Below, in pieces: positions 54,495-64,000 of a stretch of DNA of 64,000 nucleotides (position 1 is the stretch's first letter; every line of letters starts with the position of its first letter). The DNA lies in assembly GCA_038496445.1 (NCBI GenBank), contig JALMLS010000048.1, positions 1 to 64,000 of the forward strand. The letters run 5' to 3'. Below the pieces are notes generated by a model, which saw only the letters and a list, made by a program, of their open reading frames with translations, was not told the origin of the DNA and did no database searches. This DNA is from Trichosphaerium sp. ATCC 40318. Its lineage: Eukaryota; Discosea; Flabellinia; Trichosidae. Both the position numbers and the translations under genes were made by a program.

Positions 54495-57400
54495 TCAATT
54501 TACAACAATGTTTATATTGCCCTCCATTTCAAGTTCGTTTATCATTTCATTAGAAATAGACTTTATCTTATACTCTCTACCAACCTTATACTTAAAAATT
54601 AAAACGGCAAGTATCCTGCAAGCAACCAATACAAAAAGCAATACAACAACATCATAAACTTCAGATTGAGAATCTAAATCAAGAAAAAACAAAGAAAGTC
54701 CGCCAAGGTTTACAGTAGTATTTTGTCCTTGTTCAGCACATACTCTTTCAGCAGCTAAAGACAAAATATAAGTATTGAGGAGATCAAAATAAGAACGAAT
54801 CAAAATAAGAACGAACCAGCATAATTTGCAGATCCATATGTATCTTCGAGTTCGTGTAAGTCGTTACAATCAAATGTCATATCACAACATATCAAGTTAT
54901 TATGAAGTAATGCTCGGTAACTACAAAAAAGGAAGTAAGGCATAGGAACAGTAGTAAAGAACCAGACTTATCAGTAGAATGTAAAAATGAAAAAAAACAA
55001 TGTTTATACAGCAATGTTTTTCATAATCGTACGTTATAGCTGGGATAGATGTCCAGTAGAATGGAATAAATATCGGTAAAATATGGCTGTAAACAATAAG
55101 CAAACCTCCAAAAACGGATCCCAATCCTACAAACAGTTGATGTTAGTAACAAGGAAAAACAACAATATTACGAACCAAGAAGTAAGAAGCACAATGTGTA
55201 AACAGTTCCAATCTTATTTGTTACAAAAGAGCACAAACAAACAACTGACTGCCAAGCTGCAGCACCAAGCTATACGCAACATTTAGTACAATAGATAAAG
55301 AACTTAACATACTGTTAGAGTGAGAAGGAAGAACACTGTGTTGTAGAGTTCAGTGTTTAAATCCACCAACCTAACACAATCAATTAAGAGCGGTTATTAC
55401 GTTGCTACTATACATACCAGTATCCAATTACTGTAAGTATGAGTACTTGAATAGTAGCTAAAGGTACTTCATGAAGAAACAATGCGCTCATATAAGTTGA
55501 CATTCTTATCGAGAATTTTTCAAGCTCTTTTCGCAGAATAGATCTCTCTAACAAATTATGTTAGCCTCTAAAGGCACGTATGGTTAAATACCTTCAAAAT
55601 ACATTGGTACAATATCTAAGTATTGTATAACCATTGAATACGTAGCAATTATAACAATATACATGATACTCTTATATCTATGTAAAAGTGAGAACAACGC
55701 TACATAAACCTGCAATTGGGCGCCAGACAAATAAAAGTAAACCAAGAATAAGCAAATCAATACATGTTTTGGGACTTTTAGTACTAGGCCCAAGATGCTT
55801 GTTAAAATACGTACGGTCTATACCAAATGTTGCGATCTAAAAATAAAGAGTAAACACGTGATTGCACGTAATAAAGAAAGATAGCTTACCGATAAATCCT
55901 TTACCACCAAAAGCAACTCCTAATAATAACGAAGCGCAAAACACTTGAAACAACTGAGAGAACATACTTCCACGAGAAACGTATCTCAAGTACCTTAGTA
56001 GAGTGAGTACTTTAGGCACTATAAGATGGTATTCACTTCGTACCTCCTTGAGAAAAGCACTGATATTTCAGAAAGCCAAGAACAAGCATATTGAGGTGGA
56101 GAAAGCAATTCTTTTAGTTTATCGGTCTAAGCAAAGTATTAGCTAACGTGGTTTCTTGCAAAAGCAAACTCACCTGCACTGGTAAGCTATTAATATCGTC
56201 AGCAAGTTGCTGCTTTATACTGGAGTCTTTATATGTTTGCTCGAGCCTGGCAGCTTGGAATAAAGTCAGACATTAACTTAGTATTAAAGGGATGTCGCAC
56301 CTGAATTGGACCTTTCGTTGTCTTCTGTAGGATCCAATCCGACGGCATCGATGATAAAATCACCTGGACTTTCATTGTCCTTAAGTTCACCGAAACCTTG
56401 CTCTGTAAAGTAATCTACAGCCTTACTAGGAGGACCAAAATATACAACTGTTCCATTTTGTCCGAGAAGTAAAACTGTATCAAAGATAGCAAAGCTACAA
56501 GTGGTGTTAAAAATACGAGTTTTCTTCGCTTAAAACAGCCTAAACTTTACACGTACCTATCAGGGCGAGGTGAGTGGATTGTTGTTACAATAGTACGGTT
56601 CCCTGATGTAGCAAGACTCTTTAGTAATTGAATGAACTTATGAGCAGAGTTGGCATCTAAAAGAGTAAGTTTCACTTTGAAACTGACACGAAATCTTGTG
56701 TACCTAGGCCACTTGTTGGTTCATCTAGAAGTAGCAAAGCTGGAAGCCTATTTGTTTATTAAATTACGTGATATCAATACCCATGATAGCACGTACTTGA
56801 GAAGTTCCAAGGCAGTTGAAAGACGTCTGCGTTGTCCACCACTTATACCAGGTGTATTTCTATCGCCCACTTTAGTATTCTTAGCGCTTGTCAAACCGAC
56901 TTCATTAAGAACTTGGTCAACTCGAGATACTACTTTATCTTCAGGGAGACATAAGCGAGCAGCATAGGTAAGTGTCTATCAAGCAAAACACATTAGAAAT
57001 TAGGAACGACAGCAAGGAAATTATCCAAAAAACACGTACTTCTCCAACGGTAAGATCTTTAAAAAAGATATCATTCTGTTTCACATATCCGCTCTTCTTT
57101 CTCATCACAACAGCGTAATTTTCTAATTCAAGGTCGTTACCATCAATTAACCGCCTTCCAGTCTTTTAAACAATATCGTTAGTGCTGTGAGCTTCCGCTT
57201 TAGAAAAAAATAAATAAAAATACCATGTATCCCCCTCTTGTCCTTCCACTGAGAACATTGAGTACTGTCGTCTTTCCTGAACCAGAAGGGCCTTGTATAG
57301 TTTTTCAGTAGGGTATTTAATATTAAATAACCACTCATTGGCCGTTAAGTACCCATTATAGCTGTGAATGTTCCAGGCTTAAAAAGTGCAGATATGTCAT

Positions 57401-58376
57401 TAACAATATTTTTACGCTTCTTTTTGAATGGATTTTGAAGACAACACATCTTCTTAAATTTGGAAGCCATAGATTCTTTAATATCAACATAATAACTAAA
57501 AACAAACCCACATATCAGCATATTTGAAAAGTACATGAAAGACAAAAAAAATAGCAGGAGAATAAAACAAGAAAAAACCAACCTTAAGTTTGAACAAGCT
57601 AATGTAATCGTTTCTACATTAGATCGTGGTATAAGCATTTCATCAACTTCATCATCCTTTACGGGATTATAAGCATCTAGTTTCAACCTAACGCGAACTA
57701 ATTAGCTTAATTGCACCAATGGTGAGCGTTCACATGTTGAACTTTTAAACCAAAAAATCCACAGCGGAAAAAGTACTTTGCCATTCCTCCGAAAATAAGA
57801 AGGATGTGGTTTTAATAAGCAAGACATAGCGTACGTTGTCATCGAAGCACGGAGAGATCTGTGTTTAAAACACATAAAGCAACTCGCTAAATTAGTCATT
57901 GCTATTACTGCCACCATAGCTATGACAGTAATATAGCTCCACATTGTTATTGTTCGCGTTGGTTTTCCTTTTGTTACATATTTTTTTAGAGGATCAACTT
58001 GTTGCCCGTTGTTTTGTCCGTTAGGGTTTGAATTAGGCTGTCTATAGTTTCAAGCATTAGATAACCATTTTTGTTTACGTAAAACTAAAAAGAGATTGTT
58101 GGTCGCAAAACGCACCCCATTGGGCGTCCTTGACCTCCTCTGGGCGTCTGAGACTCGCCTAAGCGTCATTAGCGACAATCTACGAAAAAGGCCGCAAAGT
58201 GTCAACGTGGGATCGTAACACAACATCTTTCAATCGCTATAGGACGAACATAGAAGGGGAAACAGAGAACCATAGTCCCGCAACTGTCGGGGTTGGTAAA
58301 AATTATACGTACAGGTGCTTGTGTAAAAGACCAATGTTATACATAAAACGACCATTGTCCATCGTAAAACGCTCAT
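54495..58376 (-). CDS. ABCG-family half-transporter
   Basis: ABCG proteins have an ATP-binding domain followed by six membrane helices and export lipids or xenobiotics. An N-terminal hydrophobic leader (MSVLRWTMVVLCITLVFYTS) and an extra membrane helix (MWSYITVIAMVAVIAMTNLA) precede the ATPase, as in plant ABCG24/28-like members. ATPase motifs: Walker A 'GTSGSGKTTVLNVLSGR', signature 'ISGGQRRRLSTALELL', Walker B and D-loop 'LLLLDEPTSGLDANSA', switch His 'IVTTIHSPR'. The membrane half includes 'FSQLFQVFCASLLLGVAFGG', 'VPLATIQVLILTVIGYWYV' and ends 'INELEMEGNINIVVN'. About 15 exons; one intron has CACGTG at 55855. The exons between 58310 and 58040 were not fully resolved. Confidence 0.85.
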
Positions 58377-58749
58377 CTCGAGATGAATAAGTGCGTTTCC
58401 GACGAATAAATTTTCGTTTAAACAGGAATGCACTTGACCATGTTTCGGGAGTTACGGGCTGACAATAAGACAAGTTGCGGCGCTTGAAAGTACAGGAATA
58501 GACAAATCCCTCCTACGCTCAGTTTGAGTACCTACAGCCAGAAATAAGTATTGTCAGAATAAAAACTACAAATAACAAATAAAACAGCACATGTTACGTC
58601 ACAAGAAGAGTAAACCTTCGGTTAAACGTAAGCTAGATAGGAGAGCTCTAAAAGGCACTAAAACAAGTCTAATGATAGTCTCAGAGAAACTGCCGCGTTT
58701 TTTTTTCTTGTGATTGTAGTTAATGTACAGCTGTTATTGAATCTAAGAT
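58377..58749. other. spacer between two minus-strand genes
   Basis: No gene. It holds the ABCG promoter and the 3' end of the next gene. A minus-strand frame upstream of MSVLRW is open but would add only a non-signal-like start (MHSCLNENLF). Confidence 0.45.
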
Positions 58750-59750
58750 TCAAGTATCAAAATCAGTGTATGCAAGATCAGGATCAGTGAATCCGTCTTC
58801 GAAAAGTAAATAGCACAATAAACCAGTCTCATTCACTTCTTCTCGCATGTGTAATGAGTGATCACCATAAACACTTTCAAAAACAACGGCAGCAGCTGTC
58901 CATAAATCCCAACAAGATTCTCTCATAAAACTAAATACCTCGTTTAAATCTGTTATTTGTAGTTGTCTGTTTTTGAATTCATCGACCATTCTTTGGCTCC
59001 AGGCCACCAAATTAGCCTCTCCTCCATACTTATGTACTATGCCCTGTGATATATATAGAATAAGTTGTTTGAAAGGCTCCTTGGAACGATTTGGATCCAT
59101 AAAACGTAGTTTGATTTTGAAGTGTTCGAGAAGCTCCTCTTTCGTTTTGAAACAAGGTCTATACATAGAAAACAGTTTAAATGTCAAGAAGGCCGAAGTG
59201 TATTGACAAGAACCCCAATCCAAGCAAATAACTTCGTTGGAGACACCAAATAGCTTATGTATAAGCTCCTTAGCGTTACCATCGCAGCTTTCACTTAATT
59301 TCATTAGATCCTTCGTTGACATCTTTTGAGCTATTGCTTCACATGCATCGACACTTTTTGTACGCCCCATGAGCATTGAATGCACTCCGATAAGGGCATA
59401 TTGAATCAGTAGCAATGGATTGAAAAATAGACTACACCAAGAAGGTAAATTTGGTTGTTCCGCTTCTTGGAGCTTCTTTTGTTCGCGTAGAATGCCATCT
59501 GGGAAGAAATTATAAGAAAAACACAAATGTCATATTTCGCTAAAATGCCTTTAAAAGTTACGCAACGCGCACCTTTGAGCGTAAGGGCAACTTGGTTGTG
59601 TTTGTTGCCTTCCAGTAAAAATGGCTGTAGCAAAACCAAAGCTTTATCGTATGACGGACCACCTACTTCAATCAGCTGGTTAATGGTTGCCAAAGGAAAC
59701 TCCAAATCGGTCCTCGTTCCGTAATCGTCGTCAACCGTGTTTTCTTCCAT
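58750..59750 (-). CDS. helical protein of unknown function
   Basis: Two exons: MEENTVDDDYGTRTDLEFPL up to NQVALTLK, a 75-nt intron, then DGILREQKKLQEAEQPNLPS to the TAG at 58750-58752. About 308 residues, no signal peptide, one hydrophobic helix (FFNPLLLIQYALIGVHSMLM) and otherwise soluble, alpha-helical sequence with conserved-looking aromatics ('CWDLWTAAAVVFESVYGDHS'). I do not recognise the family. It is divergent from the oxygenase gene, whose first exon may overlap its start. Confidence 0.6.
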
Positions 59751-60943
59751 TAGGTAGTATACATTGTAATGTACAAAGTAAGAAAATATTGCACAGCACA
59801 GAAACAGGTGGACTGAACGTCAAAAATAGTCTGGTTTTCGCTGAAAGTACAACTACCCAAAACAAACCACAAATTGTTCATAACAGTCACGTAGCATGTG
59901 GGGTACAGAACCAAAGACGCACAAACCTGTACGCGCATTCCGTTCGCCTGTCTATTAGTTCTTCACTAAACAGCCCGCAGATTTTTCCGCTGATAAAAGA
60001 CAAGATAAACAAGGAGTTTGATCCAAAAAATATTACTTATGTAGAGCTGAACCATGTAAACAGGGTCTTTTTGTTATTTACGCTTACAAATTGGCGTAGA
60101 TATCTAAAGGAAAGCCATGCTTTATGTTAAAAAATGTTTTAACGCCAGAGGAGTGTAAACTAATGATTAACGCCAGTGAGAGTACTGGATACCAAGACGC
60201 GCAAGAGTACTGCCATATGTACAGAGACAGGTAACGTAAATGACCCTTTGCCTGAAGAAAACCGCATTGCAAAATCACCAAAAGTTGACAAAATTTCCAG
60301 GTTGAATGACCGCACTATGAGCGACGATGATGGTTTTACAGACTTCATATACAACCGCGTTAAATCATACCTTCCTAAAACACTAACTATTGGTTTCAAT
60401 AATACCTTGTGGGACCTAGACGACTTGAATACTAGGTTTGCTTTTTTTTGTTCAAATATTAAATATTAATGGTTGTCCCTTAGATGGCGTTACTGTCGTT
60501 ATGTCAGAGGTCATTACTTTGGAAAACACTCTGATGGAAGATACACAAAAACTATGTCCTACCAGAGGTACTACGCTACAAGAAATCACAAGAAAAAGAA
60601 AAAAAAATCAGCACGTGAACCCAATTTTTTGTTAACACTTTTTTTAGTCACCTGACTTTTATGCTTTACCTAAACGGTCCACAAGACAAATCATTTGCAG
60701 TACGTAATTATGTTATATTCTTAAAACTTATAATTTATTCAGGGAGGTAGTACAAACTTTGTAGACCGCATGGGTAAACCAAAATACGAAATAGTACCTG
60801 AACCAGGATTGGCATTAGTTTTCTTACAAGCAGACTCTGATTTACTCCACGAAGGAGCTAAATTAAGGGATGGTACAAAGTACATTCTTCGTACCGATGT
60901 CATGTACAAATTCAGAGCACCAGACCGCAAACCTAAAAAGTAG
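59687..60943 (+). CDS. prolyl 4-hydroxylase-like 2OG-Fe(II) oxygenase
   Basis: These enzymes use 2-oxoglutarate, O2 and Fe(II) to hydroxylate proline or other residues. Exons give 'RISKGKPCFMLKNVLTPEEC', 'KLMINASESTGYQDAQEYC', 'RLNDRTMSDDDGFTDFIYNR' with 'VKSYLP', the HxD iron pair 'YVRGHYFGKHSDGRYT', and the distal motif 'LVFLQADSDLLHEGAKLRDG' with 'KYILRTDVMYKF' (second His, then the oxoglutarate-binding Arg). Ends 'RAPDRKPKK', TAG 60941-60943. The start is uncertain: the first in-frame ATG (59687) would overlap the divergent gene by 64 bp; a short unseen 5' exon is possible. One intron carries CACGTG (60612). Confidence 0.75.
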
Positions 60944-61364
60944 TTACCTAGTTTGTGATTTTTAATAAAAACTTAGTTTAAAACTGTATCAGTTTTTATA
61001 ATTTAGCACAAAACACTCATGCCCGTGAGATGGTTAGCAAAGCGAGTTGTGAACAGGTTAGATATTAAATATGATTGCATTATTGTACAAGTTTAAGGTG
61101 CCACAATGCATTCATTACGTTACAAATATCAAAAACTGACATGCTTTTGACAACTTTCAAACTCATCATTTATTTCCTATTTGTTACCATGACATGCTTT
61201 CACTTGTAATGAACATAACTCGATTTGACGCTTTCAAAGCACAATTGTTTGGTGTCATTCTTTTTTTTCAGAATGCCTTGCCTTGAGTACGAATTCGTCG
61301 TTCGCCTTAATTGGGACAATACTCTCAAATTGAGAAGCCAATATCACGCACATAATATATTAGA
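60944..61364. other. spacer before the methyltransferase gene
   Basis: A possible two-exon frame (ATGCCCGTGAGATGG at 61019, then MPCLEYEFVVRLNWDN at 61273-61419) overlaps the methyltransferase start in another frame. It is short, needs a >200-nt intron and matches nothing I know, so I do not annotate it as a gene. Confidence 0.4.
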
Positions 61365-62471
61365 ATGTCCATTACGGAGTACAGAGACAGAGATCTGCAA
61401 ACAATTGGTAGAAAACTAACACAACTTTTCTACAAAGAATAAACAACGTTTCTAATCGTTAAGTATAGATGAGTTTAGCGCTATGCTCAATTTACAAGCG
61501 AATGTGCTTTGGCCAAGCGAAATACAACATATTCGCAAATACGGGCTGGCTAAAGACTCAACAGTTAGAATACTAGACGTAGGCACTGGTATGGGAACAA
61601 TTTGCTTCAGATTGGCAAAAGAATACCCAAATGCGTCTATTATCGGTATAGACTTGGTAATACTACAATCCACGCGCCGAAAACCTCTAATACTAAATTA
61701 GGAGCAAAAATACGTTGATGCTTGTAACGAGCTTTTGAAGACTGCACCAGATTCAAGTAACATACAGTTCAAACTTGGAGATGGACATGGGATAGATTTT
61801 CCAGATAACCATTTTGATTTAATTCTATGCCGTGCTGTGCTACATACCCTGGATGATCCATCACCACTTGTTAAAGAGATGACACGTGTTGCTAAGAAAG
61901 GCACGTGGTTGTTGTAAAACGACATTTGTAAACAACCAATATGGCTTGTTTTGTTCTGCAAGTAGAAATTAACATTCTGCTTAGGTGGACGTGTTCATAT
62001 ACTCAGCGAAGATTATGGTATGATTTACGCTCATCCATGTGAGAAAGAATGGGATGAATTCATAGCAAGAGGTAATTAAGAATTGCAAATATATTTCTGA
62101 TTGCGTTCATAGTAATGGTACCACTGTATAAAGCTACTGGTGGCAATGCCAAGTATGGGCGAATGACATATACTACACTAAAGCAAATAGATCCTAAAGC
62201 ACAGATTGATATTAACTACGTTGTTGGAGATACGTGCAAGATTGACAGAGAGTACTTAGCAAAGGTAACTAGCTCTAAAAAAAAAGTTATTAAATGCCAT
62301 TGTTAGATGTTCGAAACTTGGAGAGACGGCTATGCAAAAGTCCAATCAAAACATTCTGGTGTACCTCTTGATGAAGTTAAGGCTTACTGGAACTCATTAA
62401 TTTCATGCTGTAGAAATCCTGTAGGTTATGCTTGTTGGAACTGCCCTTTAGCAACAATTACAAAGCAGTAA
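61365..62471 (+). CDS. class I SAM-dependent methyltransferase
   Basis: Exon 1 starts MSITEYRDRDLQTI and splices (GT at 61408, AG at 61469) to DEFSAMLNLQANVLWPSEIQ. Motif I 'ILDVGTGMGTICFRLAKEYP' binds S-adenosylmethionine, 'GIDL' is motif post-I, 'GDGHGIDFPDNHFDLILCRA' and 'VLHTLDDPSPLVKEMTRV' are motifs II-III of the UbiE/MenG-like Methyltransf_11/25 family. The C-terminal exons ('YGRMTYTTLKQIDPKA', 'MFETWRDGYAKVQSKHSGVP') form the substrate-side cap, ending 'CPLATITKQ'. Small-molecule methylation is likely; the substrate cannot be named. Five exons. Confidence 0.8.
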
Positions 62472-63097
62472 AATTAAAACAAAATTCAAAATCAATAAAG
62501 TTAACTACTCTCGAACTTATTGTTGCCAGGCAAGTGTTGTCAAAAAAGCCGCTGCTGTAGCAAAAATTAACTCAAAAAACCAAGGGTATTCCTATCGTGG
62601 TTCTTTTTTTATCCAAAAGTGCTGGTAGGAACATTAAGAAAAAAGTTGGAAATACCTTATAGTTTTGAGTAAATTATACTTAGCCTAATAATCCAATTAG
62701 GTCGAATTCTGGAAATGGGAGCACCACATGAGCGATTAAGAATAACAAATGGAGGGCTTTCTAGTTAACTAACACTGGACCTGCTTTGTCTCAGTATCTT
62801 AGGTCTTTAGCAAAAGATAGCCAACTAACATTAATATAAAGTGTTTGTAAAACACGATATAAATAATCGTTGTACATACAAAATACCCATTAAAGCTGCA
62901 ACAAGTCATTCTAACATGCTACCAGAGGCTAAACTGTCGGTAAGTCTGAGTCATGAATAGCTCTATCAGTGTTTCTAAGGATATTTCAATACTAGTCAGC
63001 ATAGTACTGCTTATTGACGTGATACAGGTAATCCTGGTTCAACACAAATATGAAAAGTCTTGTTTTATTCTAACTACATTATTTTGTTATTGCCACT
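62472..63097. other. convergent intergenic region
   Basis: 626 bp between convergent genes, A+T-rich, with several short T tracts. I see no gene, RNA or repeat in it. Confidence 0.5.
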
Positions 63098-64000
63098 TCA
63101 CTTTTTAATAAAGCAGTTTACTATCTTAGACTCCGCAGATATTTTACCATTTTCTTCCCAACACTTGTAATCTCCTTCACGCTTATCATCAACATAAAAA
63201 CACTGAACCCACAATAAACCATTAGGATGCCATCTCTTATACTCACCTTCCTTTTTATCTTGGCTATATTTACACTCCATATACAATATACCATTCGGAT
63301 ACCAAGACTTGCAGGTTCCATCACGTTTACCTTTAACATAGCCACACTCTTCTCGAACTTGACCATTTTCTCTCCAATTCTTACAGTCTCCTTCTTTCTT
63401 GCCATCAACGTAGTTACACTGCTCCTTAATTGTACCGTTTTCACGCCAACTACTGCACTTCCCTTCACGTTTACCTTGAGTGTAGTCGCACTGCTCTTTC
63501 AACTGACCGTTAGGATACCAACACTTTTCTTCGCCTTGTTTGATACCATCAAGATAGTGACATTGCTCTTGTAACTGACCATTAGGAAACCAACATTTGT
63601 ATTCTCCATCCATGATACCTTTTTTGTAGATATATTTCTCTTTTGGTTTGCTGGATACATACCAAGATTGATATTCTCCGTTTTGGCGTCCAAAAACATA
63701 GTCACAGCACTCTTTTAAACTACCATTTTCAAACAAACTCTTATGTTCTCCATTGAGCACACCATTAGTATAATGAGAATGAATACTGAGTTGACCAGTT
63801 TGGTACCAATGCTTGTACTCTCCTTCTTTTTTATCATTGACACTGTTATATTGCTCCTTTAATTGACCACAATAATACCAACACTTGCATTCTCCGTTTA
63901 GTTTACCATTAACATAGAAAAACTTCTTAACTAATTGACCACTACAGTCCCAATACTTGTACTCTCCTTCATATTTAGAATCAACGAAATGACAGCGAGT
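63098..64000 (-). CDS. MORN_2-type repeat protein, runs off the right edge
   Basis: The frame is open from base 64000 to the TGA at 63098-63100 (about 300 codons visible, N-terminus outside). It consists of ~13 repeats of about 23 residues with consensus GEYKCWYPNGQLKEQCxYVD and GKKEG. This is the MORN_2/YwqK-type beta-hairpin repeat found in bacteria, giant viruses and amoeboid protists. The last repeat passes into 'AESKIVNCFIKK'. No intron is seen. High similarity among units indicates recent tandem growth. Function unknown; in other organisms such proteins are thought to be membrane- or protein-binding scaffolds. Confidence 0.8.
   Translation of the reverse strand, partial: TRCHFVDSKYEGEYKYWDCSGQLVKKFFYVNGKLNGECKCWYYCGQLKEQYNSVNDKKEGEYKHWYQTGQLSIHSHYTNGVLNGEHKSLFENGSLKECCDYVFGRQNGEYQSWYVSSKPKEKYIYKKGIMDGEYKCWFPNGQLQEQCHYLDGIKQGEEKCWYPNGQLKEQCDYTQGKREGKCSSWRENGTIKEQCNYVDGKKEGDCKNWRENGQVREECGYVKGKRDGTCKSWYPNGILYMECKYSQDKKEGEYKRWHPNGLLWVQCFYVDDKREGDYKCWEENGKISAESKIVNCFIKK

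Noticed and set aside
61225-61419. Small frame MTLSKHNCLVSF...QLVEN
   Set aside because: It overlaps the methyltransferase start in another frame and has no family features; it would need an intron over 200 nt long.
1-64000. Bacterial, viral or organellar origin of the window; CRISPR arrays; rRNA genes
   Set aside because: Dense spliceosomal introns and eukaryotic families throughout; no spaced short repeats or rRNA-like stretches seen.

Overview
This is nuclear DNA of a microbial eukaryote. It is A+T-rich and gene-dense, with about 24 genes on both strands, and nearly every gene is cut by many very short introns (about 26-110 nt, often starting GTACG). All three standard stop codons are used. 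The families found (DENN, SMARCAL1, TLC ceramide synthase, RhoGAP, ABCG, PTH2, MATE, LNS2) are eukaryotic. I cannot assign the phylum. Boundaries come from reading splice sites by eye.

Layout. 1-7056 is a nearly perfect inverted repeat (arms 1-3487 and 3569-7056, 81-nt centre). It carries two mirrored copies of a RING-finger gene and of the start of an ICMT-like methyltransferase gene. The left copy is full of small indels, so it may be a fold-back read or assembly artefact, in which case real sequence starts near 3488. 7620-8150 is a MITE with 37-bp terminal inverted repeats and a 5-bp TAATG duplication, ending 10 bp before the ATG of a DENN gene. Next come an RTX-like secreted protein (-), a helical mitochondrial-type protein with an A/K/E-repeat tail (-), peptidyl-tRNA hydrolase 2 (+), an F-box/zinc-finger gene (+), an APH/choline-kinase-like gene (-) and a second ICMT-like gene (+) with a 1-nt frameshift near its end.

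20775-25594 is a duplicated [F-box + MATE] cassette that has decayed reciprocally: unit A keeps an intact MATE transporter but only scraps of the F-box gene; unit B keeps an intact F-box gene but a MATE gene without its membrane core. An F-box protein with about 14 'GVHTI' leucine-rich-type repeats follows. Then come a DEP/LNS2 lipid-signalling protein (-), an apparent F-box + PH + Ras-like GTPase fusion (-), a TLC ceramide synthase (+), two secreted or surface proteins (+), and a second RTX-like protein (+).

The last third holds a SMARCAL1-type helicase (+) with a GC-AG intron and a 15-nt microexon, an F-box/WD40-type protein (-), a secreted GH92 mannosidase (-), a RhoGAP protein (-), a tRNA-like element whose 3' half lies upstream of its 5' half (a candidate permuted tRNA-Tyr gene, 53738-53816), a dead scrap of the GVHTI family, an ABCG transporter (-), a helical protein (-), a 2OG-Fe(II) oxygenase (+), a class I methyltransferase (+) and a MORN_2-repeat protein running off the right edge.

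Two window-wide signals stand out. CACGTG occurs far more often than base composition predicts, and most of the extra copies lie inside introns, frequently 20-50 nt before the 3' splice site. F-box genes are also strikingly numerous (six readable plus one remnant in 64 kb), consistent with fast gene birth and death of ubiquitin-ligase adaptors.
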